55,287 nucleotides of DNA from Clostridiaceae bacterium BL-3 (lineage in GTDB: Bacteria; Bacillota; Clostridia; Clostridiales; Clostridiaceae), in assembly GCA_902809985.1 (NCBI GenBank), contig CADDXC010000004.1, forward strand, positions 1-55,287, written 5' to 3'. The position numbers were made by a program, and so were the translations under genes. Positions 1 through 8,135 of this stretch are shown here, piece by piece. The first letter of the stretch is position 1; each line of letters opens with the position of its first letter. The notes beneath the pieces were generated by a model, which saw only the letters and a program-made list of their open reading frames with translations, did not search any database and was not told the DNA's origin.

Positions 1-51
1 AGGACTTGGTGAAATCCCAAGACCGACAGTAAAGTCTGGATGGAAGAAGAT
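1..51 (+). promoter_or_regulatory. FMN riboswitch, 3' half
   Basis: Positions 6-22 form one aptamer hairpin (CTTGG/CCAAG). GACCGACAG...CTGGATGG and the closing P1 strand GAAGAT at 46-51 are the conserved 3' half of the RFN element. The 5' half is missing here but is present at 55216-55287, and the two halves join exactly. It should sense FMN and control the rib operon through the hairpin at 106-145. Confidence 0.93.
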
Positions 52-105
52 ATATTTTGTTTGATCTGAAATGTTTTCAATTTCAGAGTCTTTTCTTCGC
101 AAGAA

Positions 106-145
106 AAGCCCTGTATGAACTTATAGTTTATATAGGGCTTTTTTT
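106..145 (+). terminator. Riboswitch-controlled terminator
   Basis: AAGCCCT...AGGGCTT stem followed by seven or more T residues, between the FMN aptamer and ribD. Two further hairpins lie between aptamer and terminator: CTGAAA/TTTCAG at 66-86 and a CTTTTCTT/AAGAAAAG stem at 91-108. The second overlaps the left arm of the terminator and could act in the alternative fold. Expected to stop transcription when FMN is bound. Confidence 0.85.
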
Positions 146-172
146 GTATTTTTTTTATACGGAGGAGATGTG

Positions 173-1276
173 ATGGTATTGGAAGATTCAAAATATATGA
201 GATATGCAATTGCTTTGGCAAGAAAAGGTGAAGGCTGGGTTAATCCAAATCCGATGGTGGGAGCAGTTGTTGTAAAAGAAAATAGAATCATTGGAGAGGG
301 ATATCATGAGGTATGTGGAAAACCTCATGCTGAGCGCAATGCACTTGCCAGCTGTATTGAATCAGCAAAAGGAGCAACTTTATATGTAACGCTAGAACCA
401 TGCTGCCATTATGGAAGAACTCCTCCCTGTACAGATGCCATTATAAAGGCAGGTATTACAAAAGTAGTGGTTGGTTCCAGTGATCCAAATCCTAAAGTGT
501 CTGGTAAGGGTATTTCAATTTTACGCAGAGCTGGAATTGTGGTAAAAGAGGGTGTGTTGAAAGAAAAATGTGATGAATTGAATACTGTTTTTTTTCATTA
601 TATTGTTACTGGTACTCCATATGTTGTTATGAAATATGCCATGACGGCTGATGGAAAGATAGCTACCGTTACTGGTGATTCTAAATGGGTTACGGGGAAA
701 GCAGCCCGGAAGCATGTCCAGCAATTACGTCACAAATATAGTGCTATTATGGTTGGAATTGGAACTGTCTTAAAAGATGATCCGCTGCTTACATGTCGAT
801 TGAAAAATAGCAGAAATCCAATTCGAATTATCTGTGACAGCCACCTTCGCATTCCGATGGATAGTCAGATTTGTCGTACAGCAAAGGAGGTACATACTAT
901 TTTAGCAACTACTGTAACTGACGAAACTAAAATTTCAAAATTAAAATCGCTTGGTATTACTGTCTTAACCGTATCAGGCAAAGATGAAATGGTGAACTTG
1001 CCTATATTAATGCAAAAGCTTGGTCAGCTTGAGATAGACAGCATCTTACTTGAAGGAGGAAGTGCTTTAAACTACAGTGCATTAAAAGCTGATTTAGTTC
1101 AGGAAGTATATGCATATATTGCACCTAAAATTTTTGGCGGTAAAGACGCAAAAACGCCAGTGGAAGGAGATGGTGTTTTATCACCGGAACAGTGCTTTCA
1201 ATTTACTGCTCCTGAGATATCTGTTCTTGATGGTGATTTGATGTTGAGGTTTAAATTTGTGAGGAGGAAAGTATAA
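173..1276 (+). CDS. ribD: Riboflavin biosynthesis deaminase/reductase RibD
   Basis: Bifunctional pyrimidine deaminase and 5-amino-6-(5-phosphoribosylamino)uracil reductase, second and third steps of riboflavin synthesis. The N-terminal zinc deaminase domain shows HAE (about residue 52) and PCCHYGRTPPC (about 76-86). The C-terminal RibD reductase domain has the LLEGGSALN motif. About 367 aa, normal length. ATG at 173 is preferred over GTG at 170 because GGAGGAG at 161-167 sits five bases before it. First gene after the FMN riboswitch; ribE starts at the base after its stop codon. Arginine is often CGN, unlike most of the window. Confidence 0.96.
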   Translation: MVLEDSKYMRYAIALARKGEGWVNPNPMVGAVVVKENRIIGEGYHEVCGKPHAERNALASCIESAKGATLYVTLEPCCHYGRTPPCTDAIIKAGITKVVVGSSDPNPKVSGKGISILRRAGIVVKEGVLKEKCDELNTVFFHYIVTGTPYVVMKYAMTADGKIATVTGDSKWVTGKAARKHVQQLRHKYSAIMVGIGTVLKDDPLLTCRLKNSRNPIRIICDSHLRIPMDSQICRTAKEVHTILATTVTDETKISKLKSLGITVLTVSGKDEMVNLPILMQKLGQLEIDSILLEGGSALNYSALKADLVQEVYAYIAPKIFGGKDAKTPVEGDGVLSPEQCFQFTAPEISVLDGDLMLRFKFVRRKV

Positions 1277-1921
1277 ATGTTTACTGGAATTATTGAAGAA
1301 ATTGGACAAGTACATCAAGCTATTTTTGATGGAAGTTCGTCAAAAATTTCAATTTACGCCCAAACTATTTTAGAGGATACTAGGCCGGGAGACAGCATTG
1401 CTGTAAATGGAGTTTGCCTTACTGTTATCTCTTTAAGCGAAGGAGAGTTTACTGCTGATGTTATGCCGGAGACATTGAGGAAAAGTAATTTGGGCAGATT
1501 GCACAGTTCCGATTCGGTCAATCTGGAACGGGCTGTGGCTATTGATGGACGTCTTGGAGGACACTTTGTGTTGGGACATATTGATGATACTGGAGTAATT
1601 TGCAAAATGGAGAAAGAAAAAAATGCTGTCTGGATAACTATAAAAGCATCTCCAGAAGTAATGGAGTTGATTGTTGAAAAAGGTTCCATTGCCGTTGATG
1701 GCGTTAGTTTAACGGTAGCTAATGTAGAAAATTATAAATTTCAGGTATCTATTGTTCCCCATACAGGACAGCAGACGACGTTGCTGGAGAAAAGGACTGG
1801 TGATGTTGTAAATTTGGAAAATGATATAGTTGGGAAATATGTGAAAAAACTTTTTTACTTAAAGGCCAATGAACCTTTAGGCGGTATTACATTTGATTTT
1901 TTAAAGCAGAATGGATTTTAA
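1277..1921 (+). CDS. ribE: Riboflavin synthase alpha chain RibE
   Basis: Dismutation of two 6,7-dimethyl-8-ribityllumazine molecules to riboflavin. The protein begins with the family signature [10 protein letters not shown] and consists of two lumazine-binding beta-barrels, the first with NGVCLTV and the second with DGVSLTV, separated by the GHFVLGHID stretch. 214 aa, usual length. A strong site (GAGGAGG) lies in the end of ribD. Part of the ribD-ribE-ribBA-ribH operon under the FMN riboswitch. Confidence 0.96.
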   Translation: MFTGIIEEIGQVHQAIFDGSSSKISIYAQTILEDTRPGDSIAVNGVCLTVISLSEGEFTADVMPETLRKSNLGRLHSSDSVNLERAVAIDGRLGGHFVLGHIDDTGVICKMEKEKNAVWITIKASPEVMELIVEKGSIAVDGVSLTVANVENYKFQVSIVPHTGQQTTLLEKRTGDVVNLENDIVGKYVKKLFYLKANEPLGGITFDFLKQNGF

Positions 1922-1938
1922 AGAGGAGGTTGAAAGAT

Positions 1939-3144
1939 ATGCAATATAATACTATTTCAGAAGCACTCAAGGAATTACGTGCAGGAAAGATTATTCTTGT
2001 TACAGATGATAAGAACAGAGAGAATGAAGGTGATTTAATTTGTGCTGGTGAACATGCAACCTGTGAAAATGTAAATTTTATGGCTACTTATGCAAAAGGA
2101 CTAATCTGTATGCCTATGAATGAACAGTTTGGCCTCAAATTGGGGCTGCCTCAAATGGTTACAGAAAATACGGATAATCATTCCACAGCTTTTACTGTTT
2201 CAATTGATCACGTTAGTACAACTACTGGTGTTTCAGCCGAGGAGCGATCTATTACAGCTATGAAGTGTGTACAAGATAATGCGAAACCTGGGGATTTTCG
2301 CAGGCCAGGTCATATGTTTCCTCTTATTTCGCGTCGTGGTGGAGTATTGACACGCGGTGGTCATACAGAAGCGACTGTCGATCTAATGAGATTGGCTGGG
2401 CTGAAAGAATGTGGACTTTGCTGTGAGGTTATGGCAGATAACGGTAAGATGATGCGTACAACCCAATTAAAAGAATTCGCAGAGAAACACCATCTCGTAT
2501 TTATAACTATTCATGATTTGCAGAATTACTGCCGCCGTCATGATAAGCATGTTGTGCATATGGCAAGTGCAAAGCTTCCAACTTTATATGGAAATTTTCA
2601 AATTCATGGATATGTAAACGACCTTACTGGTGAACATCATGTTGCTTTGGTAAAGGGAGAAATTGGAAATGGTGAAAATCTTTTGTGTAGAGTCCATTCC
2701 GAATGCCTTACGGGAGATGTATTTGGATCCCTCCGATGTGATTGTGGTCAACAACTTATTTCTGCGATGAAGCAAATACAGAATGAAGGTAGGGGAATTC
2801 TTCTATATATGAGTCAGGAAGGGCGAGGTATAGGGTTGATTAATAAACTCAAAGCTTATGAATTACAGGAAAAAGGCAGGGATACTGTGCAGGCAAACCT
2901 GGAATTAGGATTTGCTCCTGATTTACGCGAATATTGGATAGGAGCACAGATTCTCCAAGACTTGGGGGCAAAAAAAATTCGCCTGTTGACAAACAATCCG
3001 AAAAAAATTTATGGCCTGGAAGGCTTTGGGGTCGAAATCATAGAAAGAATACCCATTGAAATTGCACCTCAGCGGGAAGATATAGATTATCTTAGGACAA
3101 AAAAGAAAAAAATGGGTCATCTATTTAGTAATATTAATTATTAA
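1939..3144 (+). CDS. ribBA: 3,4-DHBP synthase / GTP cyclohydrolase II RibBA
   Basis: Makes both riboflavin precursors: 3,4-dihydroxy-2-butanone-4-phosphate from ribulose-5-phosphate (N-terminal RibB) and the pyrimidine from GTP (C-terminal RibA). RibB shows [10 protein letters not shown] and [18 protein letters not shown]. RibA shows the zinc-binding run [20 protein letters not shown], then [10 protein letters not shown] and NNPKK. The open frame extends to a TTG at 1930, but GAGGAGG at 1923-1929 abuts that codon, so ATG 1939 is the likely start (401 aa). CGN codons supply well over half of the arginines, unlike dnaX or serS here. Confidence 0.95.
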   Translation: MQYNTISEALKELRAGKIILVTDDKNRENEGDLICAGEHATCENVNFMATYAKGLICMPMNEQFGLKLGLPQMVTENTDNHSTAFTVSIDHVSTTTGVSAEERSITAMKCVQDNAKPGDFRRPGHMFPLISRRGGVLTRGGHTEATVDLMRLAGLKECGLCCEVMADNGKMMRTTQLKEFAEKHHLVFITIHDLQNYCRRHDKHVVHMASAKLPTLYGNFQIHGYVNDLTGEHHVALVKGEIGNGENLLCRVHSECLTGDVFGSLRCDCGQQLISAMKQIQNEGRGILLYMSQEGRGIGLINKLKAYELQEKGRDTVQANLELGFAPDLREYWIGAQILQDLGAKKIRLLTNNPKKIYGLEGFGVEIIERIPIEIAPQREDIDYLRTKKKKMGHLFSNINY

Positions 3145-3163
3145 AATAAGGAGGATATTTTAA

Positions 3164-3628
3164 ATGAAAATTATTGAAGGAAAAGTTGTTGCGGAAAAAA
3201 TTCATGTGGGAATAGTGGCTTCTAGATTTAATGAATTTATTGTTGATAAGCTTTTATCAGGGGCAGTAGACGGGCTTGTAAGACACGGTGTTTCAGATGA
3301 AAATATAACGGCAGCTTGGGTACCTGGGGCTTTTGAAATCCCATTAATTGCAGACAGGATGGCTCAGTCTGGGAAATATGATGCTGTCATCTGTTTGGGG
3401 GCTGTAATACGTGGTTCTACTTCTCACTATGATTATGTGTGTAATGAGGTTTCCAAGGGAATTGCACGGGTTACACTGGAAACTAAAATTCCTGTGATTT
3501 TTGGTGTGCTTACAACTGAAAATATAGAACAGGCAATTGAAAGAGCTGGTTCCAAGGCTGGCAATAAAGGTTATGATTCCGCGCTTTCAGCTATAGAGAT
3601 GGTGAATTTAATTTCTCAAATAAAATGA
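3164..3628 (+). CDS. ribH: 6,7-dimethyl-8-ribityllumazine synthase RibH
   Basis: Condenses DHBP with 5-amino-6-ribitylaminouracil to the lumazine that RibE uses; forms icosahedral or pentameric assemblies. Family landmarks are [31 protein letters not shown] and [11 protein letters not shown], with the GSKAGNKG phosphate/ribityl region near the C terminus. 154 aa, full length. Preceded by AGGAGG, 19 bases after ribBA; last gene of the riboflavin operon. Confidence 0.96.
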   Translation: MKIIEGKVVAEKIHVGIVASRFNEFIVDKLLSGAVDGLVRHGVSDENITAAWVPGAFEIPLIADRMAQSGKYDAVICLGAVIRGSTSHYDYVCNEVSKGIARVTLETKIPVIFGVLTTENIEQAIERAGSKAGNKGYDSALSAIEMVNLISQIK

Positions 3629-3658
3629 GGATTGTTTTAAAGTATTTTAAAATTTGAA

Positions 3659-3683
3659 TGCTGGAGACTTATAGGCTCCAGCA
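3659..3683 (+). terminator. Hairpin after ribH
   Basis: Perfect 8-bp stem TGCTGGAG/CTCCAGCA with a nine-base loop, 30 bases after the ribH stop. It is followed by TAAAAC rather than a T tract, so it may be a weak terminator or a 3'-end stabiliser. Confidence 0.5.
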
Positions 3684-3856
3684 TAAAACAAGTATCAATA
3701 TATTGAAGGGCAATTATTAGTTTATACAAGATTAAATATTTGATAACTTATAAAGGTAGTATACGTTTAATTTAGATTATTATACTGAAAATGATTATAA
3801 AGTATAAAAAATATGATAAACTTAATTGTGGATTAAAAAGTATTGGAGGCATGAAA

Positions 3857-4411
3857 GTGAAAATAGAGAATGTTAAAATATATGATCTGAAGGAAAGTAT
3901 AAAGGCAAGTAAATACCCTATGGCAGTAGATATTGATAGATGTAATTCTGATATTACAGATACAGTTAAAAATTTAGCTCATTCACCTAAAGGTGAAGCC
4001 CATGATCAGTTTTTATCAGGAATACGGGTTGCTTTTGATTTAACTTTCAGTAATAAGGCATGGGTCGAGCTTGAAAGGTATAGATTTATTACTTTTGTAA
4101 GCAGTCAAAGTACAATGCACAGAATAGCAAAATTTGACTTGTCAAAACAGTATAATAAATATGTAGATAAAAGGATAATTGATATTATGGAAGAATTAAA
4201 GGATACATATAATAAAACTCATGATATAGAAGATTATTTGAAACTTTTGTATTCTAACCCGTCAGGATTTGAACTTACTGCAAGGTTGACAACTAATTAT
4301 AGGTGCCTAAAAGGTGTTTACAGTCAAAGGAAAAACCACAGGTTACCGGAATGGCGAGAATTTTGTAAATGGATTGAAAGTTTACCTTTTTCAAGGGAAT
4401 TAATAATTTAA
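3857..4411 (+). CDS. ThyX-like protein of unknown function
   Basis: About 184 aa, soluble, no signal peptide or membrane segment. The central ERYRFITFVSSQSTMHR and the later TNYRCLKGVYSQRKNH, LPEWREFCKWIESLP resemble a divergent group of flavin-dependent thymidylate synthase-like proteins often seen in phages; true ThyX catalytic motifs are not clearly present. The frame extends to ATG 3791, but GGAGG at 3845-3849 points to GTG 3857 (7-base gap); ATG 3851 would be only one base from it. Stands alone between the rib operon and a hydrolase. Function not assigned. Confidence 0.65.
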   Translation: MKIENVKIYDLKESIKASKYPMAVDIDRCNSDITDTVKNLAHSPKGEAHDQFLSGIRVAFDLTFSNKAWVELERYRFITFVSSQSTMHRIAKFDLSKQYNKYVDKRIIDIMEELKDTYNKTHDIEDYLKLLYSNPSGFELTARLTTNYRCLKGVYSQRKNHRLPEWREFCKWIESLPFSRELII

Positions 4412-4482
4412 AAAATTTTTCATTTATTTGCTTTTAATAGAATAGAATTTAATAGATAATTTTATTAAAAGGGAGTATTTGT

Positions 4483-5298
4483 ATGGGATATTATGTTAAG
4501 GTAGAATCGAATGTAAAAATTTATATAGAAGATCCTAATCCAGAGGGAGAAAAAACAATCTTGTTTTTACATGGATGGCCTGGGAGCCATAAATTGTTTG
4601 AATATCAGTTTAATAAACTTTTGCAGGAAGGATATCGATGCATTGGAATGGATCAGAGAGGATTTGGTGAATCAGATAAACCTTTTATGGGATATGATTA
4701 TGATCGATTATCAGATGATATCAGAGAGGTTGTCGAGGTACTTAAGTTAAAAAAGTTTGTATTAGCAGGACATTCTACAGGTGGGGCCATTGCCATAAGG
4801 TATATGGCTAGACATAGTGGGTATGAAGTGTCTAAGCTTGCTCTTTTTGCAGCAGCAGCTCCTAGTCTTATTCAACGTCCATATTTTCCATATGGTTTAA
4901 AAAAAGAAGATGTAATTGAAATTATTAAACAGACATATAGTGATAGACCTCAAATGCTGAGACAATTTGGTGGTATGTTTTTCTTCCAGATTGTAACTCA
5001 GTCTTTCTCAGATTGGTTTTTCCAGATTGGACTGCAGGCAGCGAGCTGGGCTACTGCTGCGGTTGCAAATTCTTGGTTAAATGAAGAAAATTTATTTTCC
5101 GACATGAAAAAAATAAATGTTCCAACTTTAATTCTTCATGGGATTCATGATAGAGTTTGCCTCTTTCCGCTTGCAGAAGCACAAAATCAAGGAATTAAAA
5201 ATTCTAAGCTTGTATCATTTAAATATAGCGGTCATGGATTATTTTATGATGAACGTGATAAATTCAACAGTGAATTAATAAAATTTATTGATGAATAA
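4483..5298 (+). CDS. Alpha/beta-fold hydrolase
   Basis: Predicted serine hydrolase of the haloalkane dehalogenase/epoxide hydrolase/esterase type. Oxyanion region HGWPGS (about residue 30), strand DQRGFGESDKP, nucleophile elbow GHSTGG (about 98-103), acidic residue in HGIHDRV and catalytic His in SGHGLF near the C terminus complete the triad. 271 aa, full length, cytosolic. GGGAG ribosome site before ATG 4483. Monocistronic, upstream of tRNA-Arg. Substrate unknown. Confidence 0.88.
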   Translation: MGYYVKVESNVKIYIEDPNPEGEKTILFLHGWPGSHKLFEYQFNKLLQEGYRCIGMDQRGFGESDKPFMGYDYDRLSDDIREVVEVLKLKKFVLAGHSTGGAIAIRYMARHSGYEVSKLALFAAAAPSLIQRPYFPYGLKKEDVIEIIKQTYSDRPQMLRQFGGMFFFQIVTQSFSDWFFQIGLQAASWATAAVANSWLNEENLFSDMKKINVPTLILHGIHDRVCLFPLAEAQNQGIKNSKLVSFKYSGHGLFYDERDKFNSELIKFIDE

Positions 5299-5342
5299 GA
5301 AATTATTTGATGGTAGTTTTTCCATATAAAGTTTTTAACAAA

Positions 5343-5371
5343 TTGATCTTGGGCACTATTTGTGTTAGAAT
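5343..5371 (+). promoter_or_regulatory. Sigma-A promoter of tRNA-Arg(ACG)
   Basis: TTGATC at 5343-5348, 17-base spacer, TAGAAT at 5366-5371, 15 bases before the tRNA. Confidence 0.6.
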
Positions 5372-5386
5372 AATTATGTTAAACTT

Positions 5387-5463
5387 GCGTCAGTAGCTCA
5401 GTTGGATAGAGCAGTTGGCTACGGACCAGCGTGCCGGGGGTTCGAATCCTCTCTGACGCACCA
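5387..5463 (+). tRNA. tRNA-Arg (ACG)
   Basis: Seven-base acceptor GCGTCAG/CTGACGC, D arm, anticodon stem GTTGG/CCAGC with loop CTACGGA (anticodon ACG, inosine at the wobble base expected), T arm with TTCGAAT, and encoded CCA. 77 nt. Reads CGN codons, which are used little here outside the rib operon. Confidence 0.97.
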
Positions 5464-5472
5464 AAGACATTG

Positions 5473-5515
5473 ATATAAGCAGGTTTCCAGAGATGGGAAT
5501 TTGCTTATATTTTTA
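5473..5515 (+). terminator. Terminator of tRNA-Arg
   Basis: ATATAAGCA (5473-5481) pairs with TGCTTATAT (5502-5510), extended inside by TTTCC/GGGAA, followed by TTTT. Confidence 0.7.
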
Positions 5516-5574
5516 ATTTAACACAGGAAAAAACCCTAATACGATTTAGAATTGGTTTCCTTAACTGTATTATA

Positions 5575-5602
5575 AATAAACACTGTTAAATTAGTGCTTA
5601 TT
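5575..5602 (+). terminator. AATAA...TTATT hairpin upstream of RNA cassette A
   Basis: AATAAACACT pairs with AGTGCTTATT (one A-C mismatch), followed by TTAATAAT. It has the same outline as the hairpin at 53948-53980, which also sits just before an RNA cassette. Confidence 0.55.
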
Positions 5603-5610
5603 TTAATAAT

Positions 5611-5676
5611 GTTTACAAATAGTTGTTATATATGATATTAAATTGTAACAAGTATGATATATAATTATAAATATAC
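5611..5676 (+). repeat. Conserved AT-rich upstream block, copy A
   Basis: Begins GTTTACAAATAGTT and ends TATATAATTATAAATATA. The same block occurs at 53986-54050 and, shortened, before the FMN riboswitch at 55117; a relative lies at 48843. TTTACA with TATTAA 18 bases later, or TATAAT at 5660-5665, could be promoter elements for the RNA that follows. Confidence 0.6.
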
Positions 5677-5826
5677 CATGAAGATAAGCTTCCATGATTG
5701 CAAGTGTAAATTGGTGTCTGCGGTTGCAGGGCACTTTAAATTTAAATGCAACCACAACAAGGCCACATATAAATAGAGCCTATCAACCATTTATAAAATA
5801 AGCATCCGTAATTAGGGTGCTTATTT
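5672..5826 (+). ncRNA. Predicted pseudoknot small RNA, copy A
   Basis: No open reading frame. Two interleaved stems form an H-type pseudoknot: GTGTC (5714-5718) with GGCAC (5730-5734), and GGTTGCA (5722-5728) with TGCAACC (5747-5753), joined by a 12-base A/T loop (5735-5746). An upstream block precedes it and a terminator-like hairpin closes it at 5796-5826. Copies at 48755 and 54110 keep the same architecture. The 5' end is estimated. Family not recognised; it could be a riboswitch-like or regulatory RNA. This explains most of the 429-base gap before the PepSY gene. Confidence 0.6.
5796..5826 (+). terminator. Terminator of RNA cassette A
   Basis: AAATAAGCATCC pairs with GGGTGCTTATTT over 12 bp with one wobble. 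Near-identical to the hairpin at 54197-54230. The trailing T run is short. Confidence 0.65.
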
Positions 5827-5892
5827 GTATGGAGAAAGGAACTAATAATATTGTATTTGAATATAATAATTGAGTAAATAATAAAATGAAAG

Positions 5893-6147
5893 ATGATTAA
5901 TATGAGGTGTCCTTTCTATAATAATTTATGGGATAATTATTGGAGACAATACCGCATAAGTGCTGAAACAGCTGTACAAATTGCATTGCAAAGAGTACCG
6001 GGGCAAGTATTAAGAGTTGAAGTAGATACTGAAGATGGCTTATTGGTCTACGAAGTTTACATTAGAACTACTAGTGGGATAATATATGAGGTTACAATAA
6101 ACGCTAATACAGGAGAAATACTTGATGTAGATAGGCAAAATGATTAA
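5893..6147 (+). CDS. Small PepSY-domain protein
   Basis: 84 aa, with a single PepSY domain over about residues 22-80: an alpha-helical ISAETAVQIALQ segment followed by strands ending TINANTGEILDV, the usual end of this fold. PepSY domains are small inhibitory or sensor modules. No signal peptide is visible, so this copy may be cytosolic. The ribosome site is weak; ATG at 5902 is an alternative start. Followed by a terminator. Confidence 0.8.
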   Translation: MINMRCPFYNNLWDNYWRQYRISAETAVQIALQRVPGQVLRVEVDTEDGLLVYEVYIRTTSGIIYEVTINANTGEILDVDRQND

Positions 6148-6151
6148 TTTG

Positions 6152-6175
6152 AGAGCTCATAACGGGGCTCTTTTA
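6152..6175 (+). terminator. Terminator after PepSY gene
   Basis: AGAGCTC pairs with GGGCTCT (two G-T wobbles), followed by TTTT; five bases after the stop codon. Confidence 0.75.
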
Positions 6176-6342
6176 TTATACAGAAAACAGGTGATAGGTA
6201 TGGAAAAAGAGAAAAGAAGAAAGTCTATTATAGATTTTTTATTTTGTCCTAAATATTAAGAAATATGGTAATATTAATTTATAAAAGAATTCAAGTATTA
6301 AAAATAATACCATAATTAATTGCATAAAAGGAGCTACTAAAT

Positions 6343-6624
6343 ATGAACCTAAAAATAAAAAAGAAGCCACAAATTACAATTGCAATTATAATTGTTTCAG
6401 CCTTTACTGTTTTATTTGCATTATTATCTATTAAAAATAGCAGTAATTATTTACTTCGTATTTTAACTCAAGGAAGCTTATGTTTGACAATGCTATTGAG
6501 CGGTATTAATTATTTTATATATAAAAAACAAAAAGCGTTGGGAATTCTTTTGTGGCTTGTTTCTGCATTTGGATTATTTGTAACTATTCATACGATAATT
6601 ACATCATTCACATTTTTGTACTAA
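6343..6624 (+). CDS. Small three-helix membrane protein
   Basis: 93 aa. A basic N terminus (MNLKIKKK) is followed by three hydrophobic segments at about 10-29, 34-56 and 67-92, so it is probably an integral membrane protein with its N terminus inside. AAGGAG precedes the ATG. Family not recognised. The flanking intergenic DNA (6176-6342 and 6625-6869) shows no clear gene; a 19-codon frame at 6200-6259 is unsupported. Confidence 0.7.
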   Translation: MNLKIKKKPQITIAIIIVSAFTVLFALLSIKNSSNYLLRILTQGSLCLTMLLSGINYFIYKKQKALGILLWLVSAFGLFVTIHTIITSFTFLY

Positions 6625-6869
6625 AGCCAAAGAATTTCCCGAAATGGCCAATTTCCTTGACTTCATAAAAGGCACAAAAGGAAAAATTTGATTTATATAA
6701 TAATGTATGATACAATAAGCACGTAACTTAAATGAATCGTAATTAATTTAAATGAAAATATATTTCAATAGGTACTTATAATTATAATATGTACGTTGAT
6801 ATCGAAATTTTATTTGATGGGTTTATTACAAAGAGTTTAAGAAATAAAATTTAGGAGGTACTTATTATA

Positions 6870-7067
6870 ATGACAGGTACAGTAAAATGGTTTAATGGAA
6901 ACAAAGGATTTGGATTTATCACAGGAGAAGATGGAAAAGATATTTTTGCACACTTTTCTCAAATAAATTCAGATGGCTATAAATCACTTGATGAAGGACA
7001 GAAAGTTTCCTATGATGTAGGAGAAGGACAAAAAGGACCACAGGCAGAAAATATTACTGTTCTTTAA
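6870..7067 (+). CDS. Cold-shock protein, CspA family
   Basis: 65-aa single cold-shock domain; a five-stranded OB barrel that binds single-stranded RNA and DNA and acts as an RNA chaperone. RNP1 is KGFGFI and RNP2 is DIFAHF; the N terminus [13 protein letters not shown] is diagnostic. TAGGAGG ribosome site. About 200 AT-rich untranslated bases precede it, as expected of csp messages whose leader gives temperature control. A strong terminator follows. Confidence 0.95.
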   Translation: MTGTVKWFNGNKGFGFITGEDGKDIFAHFSQINSDGYKSLDEGQKVSYDVGEGQKGPQAENITVL

Positions 7068-7082
7068 TTACCGGATATTTTA

Positions 7083-7119
7083 TTCCTTAGATAGATAAAA
7101 CTCTATCTAAGGAATTTTT
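7083..7119 (+). terminator. Terminator of cold-shock gene
   Basis: Perfect 13-bp stem TTCCTTAGATAGA/TCTATCTAAGGAA followed by TTTTT. Confidence 0.9.
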
Positions 7120-7265
7120 AAATTATAGAAAACACATATTTTATAATCACATAAGATTGAAAAACTAAATATGCTATGCATTAATAGTATATTCTAAAGT
7201 ATATAACTTATTATTTTGGCAACAATAAGTTATGTAAATTACAAATAAAGAAAGGAGATCATACT

Positions 7266-7427
7266 ATGAATTTACCTAAAATGGAAGTTAAATGTAGCGT
7301 TGATTGCTGCAATTACTGGAAAGATAATCACTGCAATGCTGATGCACTTGAAGTCAATTCCATGAGGGGCAAAAAGCCTGATACTAGTGATGATACGTGC
7401 TGCACAACATTTAAACCGTTTAAATAA
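7266..7427 (+). CDS. DUF1540 Cys-rich miniprotein
   Basis: 53 aa. Six cysteines in the DUF1540 arrangement: CSVDCCNYW near the N terminus, a middle CNADALEV, then SDDTCCTTF near the end. Such proteins probably bind a metal; they are common in clostridia and of unknown role. AAAGGAG at 7253-7259 precedes the ATG and a strong terminator follows, so this looks like an independent gene. Confidence 0.85.
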   Translation: MNLPKMEVKCSVDCCNYWKDNHCNADALEVNSMRGKKPDTSDDTCCTTFKPFK

Positions 7428-7442
7428 TAAATATATTATATA

Positions 7443-7471
7443 AAACTCCAACTGAATTTCAGTTGGAGTTT
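7443..7471 (+). terminator. Terminator of DUF1540 gene
   Basis: AAACTCCAACTG pairs with CAGTTGGAGTTT around a short AATT loop. The stem itself ends in T and no long T tract follows. A similar hairpin is found at 51497-51533. Confidence 0.7.
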
Positions 7472-7727
7472 CTGCTCACATTGGTGTAAAGTTTTTTACA
7501 TTGATTTGTATTAAAACAAAGTAGCCTGTATTTTAGATAATGTTTTAAAGTATAAAAATAAAATTTAGTATTTAACAAAAAGGGCGTAATTCTCCTATCT
7601 TCTATAAGTGGGAGATGAATAGTCCTTGTTATTTTAGGTTCGATGCCTAAAATAATAACTACTTGACGAATTATTATATATGATATATTCTAAAATCAGT
7701 GGTAAATATATAAATGAGGTAAAATAA

Positions 7728-8126
7728 ATGGATTTAGATACAAATAATCATCCAGTATTTTTGCTAAATTATCATTTAGTACTGGTTGTTAAATATAGGA
7801 GAAAAGTAATAAATGATAAAATATCAAATAGGCTAAAGGGAATATTTGAGTATATATGCCCTAAATACAATATTACTTTATGCGAATGGAATCATGATAA
7901 AGACCATGTACACCTTTTGTTTAGAGGATCACCAAATACAAATATATCAAAATTTATAAATGCTTATAAGAGTGCCAGCAGCAGACTTATAAAAAAGGAG
8001 TTCCCATCAATAAAAAAACAATTATGGAAAGAGTACTTCTGGAGTAAAAGTTATTGCCTTATAACAACTGGTGGTGTTCCAATTGATATAGTTAAGGAGT
8101 ACATTGAAAATCAAGGAATGAAATGA
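7728..8126 (+). CDS. tnpA: IS200/IS605 Y1 transposase TnpA
   Basis: 132 aa HUH single-strand transposase. The metal-binding motif HVHLLF follows KD at about residues 60-65, and the catalytic tyrosine lies in VKEYIENQG near the C terminus. Full length with both active-site parts, so probably functional. It cleaves and rejoins the hairpin ends of the element. Ten bases upstream of tnpB. Confidence 0.95.
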   Translation: MDLDTNNHPVFLLNYHLVLVVKYRRKVINDKISNRLKGIFEYICPKYNITLCEWNHDKDHVHLLFRGSPNTNISKFINAYKSASSRLIKKEFPSIKKQLWKEYFWSKSYCLITTGGVPIDIVKEYIENQGMK

Positions 8127-8135
8127 GGTGAAAAT

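Noticed and set aside
6200..6259. 19-codon frame MEKEKRRKSIIDFLFCPKY
   Set aside because: Too short, weak ribosome site and no homology that I recognise.
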